Shown: positions 57,313-64,000 of the stretch, in pieces
How the letters are laid out: every line of letters starts with the position of its first letter
How positions within the stretch are numbered: position 1 is the first letter of the stretch
Assembly (NCBI GenBank): GCA_947446025.1
Contig: CANFEY010000012.1
Span: forward strand, 1-64,000
Direction of reading: 5' to 3'
DNA: 64,000 nucleotides
Source: Bryobacterales bacterium
GTDB taxonomy: Bacteria; Acidobacteriota; Terriglobia; Bryobacterales; Bryobacteraceae
The notes under the pieces: generated by a model
What the model was told of the DNA's origin: nothing
Seen by the model: the letters and a program-made list of their open reading frames with translations, nothing else
Databases searched by the model: none
Made by a program: the position numbers and the translations under genes

Positions 57313-58259
57313 GCCGCTCCTGGCTGCGCGGTCGGAACGAGGCCTTTGAGGAAAGTTGCCGCGCGGTTCAAGCCTTCTTCGGCGGAGAGCAGGCTGTCTT
57401 CATGCTCGATCGACAGCACGTAGTCGTAACCGAACATGCGCAAGGTGGAAACAAACTCGCGCCACCATTCCTCGCCATGCCCGTAGCCGCAGGTGCGGAA
57501 GATCCAGGCGCGATTGCGTTCGTCGGTATAGGCTTTGGTGTCGAGTACGCCGCTCATGGGCAGGTTGCGCTCGTAGATCTGTGTGTCCTTGGCGTGGACG
57601 TGGAAGATCGCGTCGCCCAAGATGCGGATGGCTGCGATGGCATCGATACCTTGCCAGAACATGTGGCTGGGATCGTAGTTGCAACCGATGCTCGGGCCCG
57701 CGATGTCGCGCAGACGCAGCATGTTCTCTGGGCTGTAGGCCACGAAGCCAGGATGCATCTCCACTGCGATTTTTACGCCGTGGTCCGCAGCGAACTTGCC
57801 ATGCGCCTTCCAAAAGGGCGTTACTACTTGATCCCACTGCCACTTCAGTGTCTCGAGATATTCGGGCGGCCACGGGCACGTCACCCAGTTGGGACGCAGC
57901 GCGTTGGGCCCGTCACCGGGGCAGCCGGAAAAATCGACCACCACCGGCACGCCGAGCTTTTCGGCCAGCAGCACCGTCTTGCGGCTGACGCCGCTATGCT
58001 CGACCGCGATCTTCGCGTCAGGATGAATCGGATTACCGTGGCAGCTCAGCGCACTGATGCTGAAGCCGTTATCGTCGAGCAGCTTGCGGAACGCGTCGCA
58101 TTCGCGCTCGTCGTCGAGCATGGACAGCTTGCAGTGCGCGTTGCCCGGATAATTTCCCGTGGCCAACTCCACCGTCGAGATGCCCTGCGCCTTTAGTTTC
58201 TTGAGAACGTCCGCCAGCGGAAGTCCCGAAAGTAGTGGTGTGAAAACTCCAACTCGCAA
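57300..58259 (-). CDS. sugar phosphate isomerase/epimerase (TIM barrel)
   Basis: GVKIAVEMHPGFVAYSPENMLRL, GCNYDPSHMFWQGIDAIAAIRILGDAIFHVHAKDT. Confidence 0.92.
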   Translation of the reverse strand: MRVGVFTPLLSGLPLADVLKKLKAQGISTVELATGNYPGNAHCKLSMLDDERECDAFRKLLDDNGFSISALSCHGNPIHPDAKIAVEHSGVSRKTVLLAEKLGVPVVVDFSGCPGDGPNALRPNWVTCPWPPEYLETLKWQWDQVVTPFWKAHGKFAADHGVKIAVEMHPGFVAYSPENMLRLRDIAGPSIGCNYDPSHMFWQGIDAIAAIRILGDAIFHVHAKDTQIYERNLPMSGVLDTKAYTDERNRAWIFRTCGYGHGEEWWREFVSTLRMFGYDYVLSIEHEDSLLSAEEGLNRAATFLKGLVPTAQPGAAWWV

Positions 58260-58670
58260 TTACTTGCCCTTACCCTCTCCGTTTGTATCCAGAGGCGCAC
58301 CCGTGCCCGACGAGCCGAGGAACAGCTTGGTCCCGTCCGGCAAACTGATGGACCCGCCATTCGCGCGCCGCGACCCATCCTTAGAAAGATACCCCTGAAT
58401 GACCACCTTTGTCCCCTTGGGCAGCGAGGCTTTGGTGAATCCGCGCCGGGCGAGGATGTTGGGACTGCCGCCTTCCACCATCCACTTGGTGACGGTGCCG
58501 TTGTCTTCGGTGACTTCCAGGTGGATCCACGCGTGCGGATTGATCCACTCCATGTCCGTCACAGTGCCGCGCAGAGTCACCGGCTTGTTGGCGTCGAACT
58601 CCGCAGCGAAGGCGTGATGGGCAGCCAGCGGCCAGGCGGACAACATGAGCAAACAAAGTGTGGTCTTCAT
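58260..58670 (-). CDS. DUF6152-like secreted protein
   Basis: AHHAFAAEFDANKPVTLRGTVTDMEWINPHAWIHLEV. Confidence 0.8.
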   Translation of the reverse strand: MKTTLCLLMLSAWPLAAHHAFAAEFDANKPVTLRGTVTDMEWINPHAWIHLEVTEDNGTVTKWMVEGGSPNILARRGFTKASLPKGTKVVIQGYLSKDGSRRANGGSISLPDGTKLFLGSSGTGAPLDTNGEGKGK

Positions 58671-58680
58671 GGATGGTCTC

Positions 58681-59643
58681 CTATTTCTTAGCAGCGGCAG
58701 CAGCTTCGTCTGCGCGAGCGCCGCTCAGCATGTTGAACATGGCGTAGTTGCCTTCGTGGCAATCGTACTCGTAGAGCTTGTAAGTTGGATCGGCCTTCAA
58801 CGGAAAGGCGATGCGGAAGGGGCTGACCCAAGTCTTCGGATCGTTGAGGTACGCCTCGTAATTCACTTGATCCGAAGCCACCCGCGTGAATTTCTCCGTA
58901 AGCACCAGAGCGTCACTATGAGGATCGCCGCCGCCGTTGCCGGTGAGTCCATTCTTGTCGCCCAGGAAATTGGTGGTTTCGACCACCAGCGTGTCCCCTT
59001 CCCAATGCCCGCGCGCATCGCCCATGTAAGAGCGAATGCCGGGTCCAGGATGCGCGCCGCCCAGCGGAATGATCCGCGCTTCGTGGATCATCTCGTACTT
59101 GATCGAGACGTAGCCGGGGGCCTGGATGATTTCGTTGCCGTTGTTATAGATCACGGGCAGTACGGAGCCCATGACACCGCGGCTGATGCAGCGGTCGTAG
59201 AGGCTCTGGTCCTCCCATGTCTCGTTGGGGCCATGTCCCACGCGCGCGGCGGCCTTCGCGGCTTTCTTCGCCTGCGCGGCGGCGGTGAGGGCGGGCATCT
59301 TGCCGTTCTCGGGCTCAACGATCAACGACGTCTGGCGCGAAGGCTTCGGAGTATCGAGCCAGTAGCCAGGAGGATTGATGGACACGGGACCCGTGGAAGC
59401 GGTGGGGGTTTGCCGCGCGGCCAAGGTGCGCTCGGCTTGTGCGGCGCGGTCCGCGAATTCGGAATCGGTCAAGTACAGGCGATTGCCGAATGCATCCGGC
59501 CGCTGTAGCGGCACGTTGATCATGTCGGTGGCGGGCCAGATGCCTTGGAGGTCGGGATCGCCCCACGGAGTGCGCGGGATCTTATACGCGGCCTGCCCGA
59601 ATGCTATGGAAGCGAACGCGAGTGTACAAATGAAGCGGTTCAT
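58681..59643 (-). CDS. secreted hypothetical protein (WGDPDLQGIW family)
   Basis: MNRFICTLAFASIAFGQ; PRTPWGDPDLQGIWPATDM; GHWEGDTLVVETTNFL. Confidence 0.8.
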   Translation of the reverse strand: MNRFICTLAFASIAFGQAAYKIPRTPWGDPDLQGIWPATDMINVPLQRPDAFGNRLYLTDSEFADRAAQAERTLAARQTPTASTGPVSINPPGYWLDTPKPSRQTSLIVEPENGKMPALTAAAQAKKAAKAAARVGHGPNETWEDQSLYDRCISRGVMGSVLPVIYNNGNEIIQAPGYVSIKYEMIHEARIIPLGGAHPGPGIRSYMGDARGHWEGDTLVVETTNFLGDKNGLTGNGGGDPHSDALVLTEKFTRVASDQVNYEAYLNDPKTWVSPFRIAFPLKADPTYKLYEYDCHEGNYAMFNMLSGARADEAAAAAKK

Positions 59644-60404
59644 TTCTTTCTTAAGTCTCCGTACAGCAATTCTTCGGCGAACTCCACGCACTTGAACTCC
59701 AGCAGCTGGGCGTTCTTCTCCATCCGCCGGTACAGCGGCAGACTGATTTTCCACGGGTGCGTGAACACCGTGGGATCTTCAATGGTGGCTTCGTACTGAA
59801 TGTGGTTGGCGTCAGTGAGCGCGTAGCGTTCCACCACGTGGACATTGTTACTGGCGTAGTTTCCAGCGCGATCCAACCAACTCTTGCCGTTTAGGCCTGT
59901 CACGTCGACCACCAGCGTGTCGCCCTCCCAGCGGCCATTGGACCAGCCCATCCACAAATCGTAAGGCGCGTCCTCGTGCTTCTTCATAAGGATGGTCCGG
60001 TTCGCCGTCGCGAATTCGTAGGCGATCAGGATGTTGTCGGTTCCTTGTATGATTTGAAACGGGAAAGGCAGGTAGGTCGCGCGCGGCACTCCGGGCATAT
60101 AGCACTTGGCTTCGGGATCGTCCTTCATACGGTTGGCGCGATTTTTCTGCTTCTGCGGGAGCGCTTCGGGGCGGTAAGGAATGGCTCCGCCTTCGACAAT
60201 GCCGAGGCCTGCGGGGATCGCGCCCGTGGCACCCAGCTGGAAGAATGCGCCGGGTTGCGCGGAGTGGTCTTCGATGTCCCAATAGGCGCTGCTGAGGGAT
60301 TGCCACACGCCGGTCAAGTTGGGTTTGCCGTCGGGCAAGCGCGGGAGGGTTTGCGCGCCCAGCGTGAGCGCGCACAGAAACAGGGCAATCAGACCGGTTC
60401 GCAT
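59640..60404 (-). CDS. secreted hypothetical protein (distant paralogue of the following gene)
   Basis: DGKPNLTGVWQSLSSAYWD; GRWEGDTLVVDVTGLNGKSW; ATGA overlap with 58681-59643. Confidence 0.8.
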   Translation of the reverse strand: MRTGLIALFLCALTLGAQTLPRLPDGKPNLTGVWQSLSSAYWDIEDHSAQPGAFFQLGATGAIPAGLGIVEGGAIPYRPEALPQKQKNRANRMKDDPEAKCYMPGVPRATYLPFPFQIIQGTDNILIAYEFATANRTILMKKHEDAPYDLWMGWSNGRWEGDTLVVDVTGLNGKSWLDRAGNYASNNVHVVERYALTDANHIQYEATIEDPTVFTHPWKISLPLYRRMEKNAQLLEFKCVEFAEELLYGDLRKK

Positions 60405-60462
60405 AGGATCGTTCTAGATGGTAGCGGGGTCCGCAAGTGGTGTCAAAGGCGCGACGGGTAAA

Positions 60463-61968
60463 ATGGGTGCTGTGCCTACACCCGGCGAATTTCCTTACAC
60501 GCGCGGCATTCACACGTCGATGTACCGCGAGCGGCTGTGGACCATGCGGCAATTTTCGGGCTTCGCCACCGCAGAGGAGACCAACGCGCGTTACCGGTAT
60601 TTGCTGGCGCAAGGGCAGACCGGGCTTTCGGTGGCGTTCGACTTACCGACGCTGATGGGCGTGGATGCGGACGATCCCACGGCGCTGGGCGAAGTGGGCA
60701 AGTGCGGCGTGGCGGTTTCGACGCTGGCCGACATGGAGACGCTGTTCGACGGGATTCCGTTGGGCGAGGTCACGGTGTCCATGACGATCAACTCACCGGC
60801 GTCGATCCTGTGGGCGATGTACCTGGTGGTAGCCGAGAAGCACGGCATCGAGTGGGCTCGGCTGTCTGGCACGCTGCAGAACGACATCTTGAAGGAATAC
60901 ATCGCGCAGAAGGAGTTCATCTTTCCGCCCAAGCCATCCATGCGATTAGTGACGGACTCCATCGAGTTCGCTGCGCAACACACGCCGCGGTTCAATCCAA
61001 TTTCGATTTCGGGGTATCACATTCGCGAGGCGGGATCGACGGCGGCGCAGGAGCTCGCCTTCACTCTGCGCGACGGATTTGAGTACGTGGACCACTGCAT
61101 CGCGCGCGGTCTCGGGGTGGATGCGTTTGCACCACGGCTGAGTTTCTTCTTCAATTCACACAACGATTTCTTTGAGGAGATCGCCAAGTTCCGCGCGGCG
61201 CGCAAAATTTGGGCGGAGGCGATGCGGGATCGCTACGGCGCGAAAGACGAGCGGAGTTGGAAGCTGCGCTTCCACGCGCAAACCGCTGGCTGTTCGCTGA
61301 CGTGGCAGCAGCCGGAGAACAACATTGTCCGCACCTCGATCCAGGCTATGGCGGCGGTGCTGGGCGGGTGCCAGTCGCTGCACACCAACTCGCTCGATGA
61401 GGCGTATGCGCTGCCCTCGGAGCATGCGGTCACGCTGGCGCTGCGGACGCAGCAGGTTCTCGCGCATGAAACGGGGGTGACAGGGGAGCCCGATCCGTTT
61501 GGCGGCAGCGAATATGTGGAGCGGCTCACGCGGCAGATGGAAGCCGAGGCGCTGGACTACATGCGGCGCATCGACGATATGGGCGGAATGATCGCGGCCA
61601 TCGAGCGCGGGTTCCCGCAGGGGGAGATTGCCCGGTCGAGCTATGAGTTTCAGCGGACAGTGGAAGCGGGGAAGAGAGTGGTGGTGGGGGTGAACAAGTT
61701 CCAACAGGCGGGGGAGAAGCCCATCGACATCCTGCGGATCGACCCGGACGTGGAACAGCGGCAGATGCAGCGATTGGCGGAAGTGAAGCGGCGGCGGGAT
61801 GCTGCCGACGTGGAAGAGGCGCTGCGGGAACTGAAGCGCGCGGCGCAAAGCAATGAGAACACGATGCCGAGCCTGCTGGGCGCAGTTCGGGCGTATGCAA
61901 CCGTGGGAGAGATGTGCGCCGTCCTCAAAGAGGTCTTCGGCGCGTATACGGAGACGAGCGTTTTTTGA
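60463..61968 (+). CDS. acyl-CoA mutase large (alpha) subunit, isobutyryl-CoA mutase-like
   Basis: [78 protein letters not shown]. No B12-binding domain in this chain. Confidence 0.88.
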   Translation: MGAVPTPGEFPYTRGIHTSMYRERLWTMRQFSGFATAEETNARYRYLLAQGQTGLSVAFDLPTLMGVDADDPTALGEVGKCGVAVSTLADMETLFDGIPLGEVTVSMTINSPASILWAMYLVVAEKHGIEWARLSGTLQNDILKEYIAQKEFIFPPKPSMRLVTDSIEFAAQHTPRFNPISISGYHIREAGSTAAQELAFTLRDGFEYVDHCIARGLGVDAFAPRLSFFFNSHNDFFEEIAKFRAARKIWAEAMRDRYGAKDERSWKLRFHAQTAGCSLTWQQPENNIVRTSIQAMAAVLGGCQSLHTNSLDEAYALPSEHAVTLALRTQQVLAHETGVTGEPDPFGGSEYVERLTRQMEAEALDYMRRIDDMGGMIAAIERGFPQGEIARSSYEFQRTVEAGKRVVVGVNKFQQAGEKPIDILRIDPDVEQRQMQRLAEVKRRRDAADVEEALRELKRAAQSNENTMPSLLGAVRAYATVGEMCAVLKEVFGAYTETSVF

Positions 61969-61990
61969 AGCCCCGGGCTTACGCCAGAGG

Positions 61991-62476
61991 TTAATTCAGC
62001 GCGTTCGTCAGTTCTTCGGCGAACGGGCTGACGGGGCCGTCACTGCGGCGGCCGCCACTCACGCTCTTCTTGCCTCGGCGCGGCGGACGCTGGTCGGCGG
62101 CGGGAGCAGCACTCGCAGCCGGCGTATAGGCCTGAGCAGCGGGCGCGGCTGTGCGCGGCGTGTAGGGACGGCGTTCGCCCATGCCCTGCGGCGGCGCGCC
62201 GGTTGCAGGACCGGCTCCCTTGGGACGCGGCGGCTGCGCGGGGTTAGCGCGAAGCAGACGGTCTTCGAGCGGCGCGCGATCAAACCGGCGGATGATCGAA
62301 TTCATCTCTTCGGTGTTCGGCGCTTCGATGAACGCGAAGCCTTTCGACTCCTGCGTTTCCGGATTACGGATGACTTTAATAGCGTCCGCAACTAAGGATT
62401 CGGCGTTCAGCCAACCCATAATGTCGTCCACGGTTACCCAGGTAGGCAAGTTGCCCAAAAAGACAGTAAAACTCAT
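61991..62476 (-). CDS. RRM-type RNA-binding protein with Pro/Ala/Arg-rich tail
   Basis: FTVFLGNLPTWVTVDDIMGWL (RNP2-like), SKGFAFIEA (RNP1-like). Confidence 0.85.
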   Translation of the reverse strand: MSFTVFLGNLPTWVTVDDIMGWLNAESLVADAIKVIRNPETQESKGFAFIEAPNTEEMNSIIRRFDRAPLEDRLLRANPAQPPRPKGAGPATGAPPQGMGERRPYTPRTAAPAAQAYTPAASAAPAADQRPPRRGKKSVSGGRRSDGPVSPFAEELTNALN

Positions 62477-62614
62477 TCAGCGCTTGTTATTTACTCCATG
62501 GCGGGATTGCGTCCGGGAAGACCTTTCCTGAAGGCTCTATCAGAGTATCACAATTTTACGCCGCAACTGGGGTGGGGTGAAGTGGTATGTGGGCCGGGGG
62601 CAAGGCGTTAGGGG

Positions 62615-63886
62615 TTAGACTCCCGCGGAAATGATTCCCGTGGCAGAGGGAGAGGATGTTTGCAGGCTGCGCCGGTAGTGCAAGTGGCGGCGGCGTGTGA
62701 CCTCAACCAACGGGCTCCATACGGCGTGGACGGCGTGGTGCTTGATCAGCCAATACCACAGGAAATTCGACCGCTTGTAGAGATAGGACATGCCGAGATA
62801 GGGTGCGGCGGCGCGCCAATCTTCGGGGCGGCGGGCCCAGATGGACGCGTGCGAAAACAGGCGGCCGTAGATCCACTCGTAGCCTGCCTCGAGTTCTTCC
62901 GGCGTCATGTGTTGCGGGCGGAAGACGGCGTGGGTGGTGTCATAGAGCGACCAATCGCGATGCAGCAGGCGGCCTTGCGCTTCCATCTGGCGGTAGAGCG
63001 GCGTTGCGGGATAAGGCGTGAGGATGTGGAAGGTCGCGCACTCTAGTCGATTTTCCTCCACCCATTGCGCGGTGGTGGCGAAGACGTCCTTGCGATCATG
63101 ATCGAAGCCCAGCACAAAGGATCCGTTCACCTGGATGCCGTGATCATGCAGCAGGCGGACGCGGCGCGCGTAGTCGGAAGTCTTGGGCGTCTTCTTGCGC
63201 GCGTCTTCCAGGTTGCCGTCGGTCAACGATTCAAAACCTACGAAGACCCCGGTACAGCCCGCCAGCGCCATGTCGCGGATGAGCGTGGGATCGTCGGTGA
63301 CGTCGATGGAGACCGCCGCGCTCCAGATTTTCTCGAGCGGCTGTAACGCTTGGCACAGCGAACGCAGATACTCGCGGTTGGAGCCGAGGTTGTTATCGAT
63401 GAAGACCGCGTAAGGCTGCTCGTTGGCGGCGAACTCCTCGGCGATCTGCCTCGGCTCGCGCATGCGGTACGGCATGCGGAGGCCGTCCGTGGCCAGGTAG
63501 CAAAAGCCACAGCGGTTGTGGCAGCCGCGGGTGGCGATCAGACTGGTGGTAGTGAGAAAGCTGGATCGTGGGACCAGTTCGCGGCGCGGCGAAGGATCGG
63601 CGCTGTAGCCGTTTTCGTATGTGGCTGTATAGCGCGATTGCAGGTTGCCCGCTTCGACGTCCGCCAGGATGCGTGGCCACAGCTGCACGCCGTCCCCGAG
63701 CGCCAGCGCGTCGGCGTGGGGGGCGCACTCTTCGGGGCAGGAGAGCACGTGCAGTCCACCGAGAATGATGCGGCTGCCGCGTGCGCGATACCAACGCGCG
63801 AGCTCGAAGGCTCGCTTTGCGAAGGTGAGGTGGACGGAAATGCCGACCACTTCGGGGATGGGGTCAGATGGCGGCGGGCCGTTCAA
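62615..63886 (-). CDS. B12-binding-type radical SAM protein (5' part interrupted by in-frame TAG)
   Basis: IATRGCHNRCGFCYL (CX3CX2C); upstream same-frame sequence KDPHASFGKHVLTPSLALTSFAATTPEHWDV*YWDENLLNGPPPSDP continues the family but contains a TAG. Confidence 0.82.
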   Translation of the reverse strand: MNGPPPSDPIPEVVGISVHLTFAKRAFELARWYRARGSRIILGGLHVLSCPEECAPHADALALGDGVQLWPRILADVEAGNLQSRYTATYENGYSADPSPRRELVPRSSFLTTTSLIATRGCHNRCGFCYLATDGLRMPYRMREPRQIAEEFAANEQPYAVFIDNNLGSNREYLRSLCQALQPLEKIWSAAVSIDVTDDPTLIRDMALAGCTGVFVGFESLTDGNLEDARKKTPKTSDYARRVRLLHDHGIQVNGSFVLGFDHDRKDVFATTAQWVEENRLECATFHILTPYPATPLYRQMEAQGRLLHRDWSLYDTTHAVFRPQHMTPEELEAGYEWIYGRLFSHASIWARRPEDWRAAAPYLGMSYLYKRSNFLWYWLIKHHAVHAVWSPLVEVTRRRHLHYRRSLQTSSPSATGIISAGV

Positions 63887-64000
63887 CAGGTTCTCATCCC
63901 AATACTACACGTCCCAGTGTTCGGGCGTTGTGGCCGCGAAGCTGGTGAGCGCGAGGCTCGGCGTCAGCACGTGTTTGCCGAAGCTGGCGTGCGGGTCTTT

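Noticed and set aside
18610-63907. Idea that TAG is recoded (two in-frame TAG codons within family-like frames)
   Set aside because: TAG terminates clearly intact genes in the window (e.g. atpB, atpE, the Gfo/Idh/MocA gene), so genome-wide recoding is not supported; independent nonsense mutations or sequence errors are simpler.
1-64000. CRISPR array, tRNA or rRNA genes
   Set aside because: No regularly spaced direct repeats and no convincing tRNA T-loop/acceptor or rRNA sequence were seen by eye in intergenic regions; a tRNAscan/Infernal run would be needed for certainty.

Overview
A gene-dense, high-GC window that looks chromosomal and probably acidobacterial (Bryobacterales/Solibacter-like). 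The lineage is inferred from gene content only: TolB/PD40 Ser/Thr kinase, PQQ propellers, VWFA-related protein, DUF6152-type proteins. Core content: hemD and a partial F-ATPase operon (atpZ/I-atpB-atpE), rseP-dxr, a metX-metW-rluD operon, a CoA-transferase pair, an acyl-CoA mutase large subunit and a radical SAM protein. Most interesting parts: (1) a translationally coupled decaheme cytochrome plus outer-membrane beta-barrel pair (MtrA/DmsE + MtrB/PioB type) without an obvious extracellular cytochrome; (2) an accessory stretch at about 12.5-19.4 kb with HicBA, two copies of a secreted family flanking a cupin-like gene, a STAND/NB-ARC-TPR NTPase, a Phd antitoxin beside a decayed RelE/ParE toxin, and a HEPN/AbiU2-like protein with an RNxxxxH motif; (3) two PQQ dehydrogenases with a DxD motif suggesting lanthanide dependence, one coupled to a cytochrome with a CX4CH haem motif; (4) a mutase whose active-site residues (Phe/Gln) point to isobutyryl-CoA rather than methylmalonyl-CoA; (5) several decayed genes and REP-like repeats. 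No tRNA, rRNA or CRISPR array was recognised. All family calls come from reading motifs; no searches were run.
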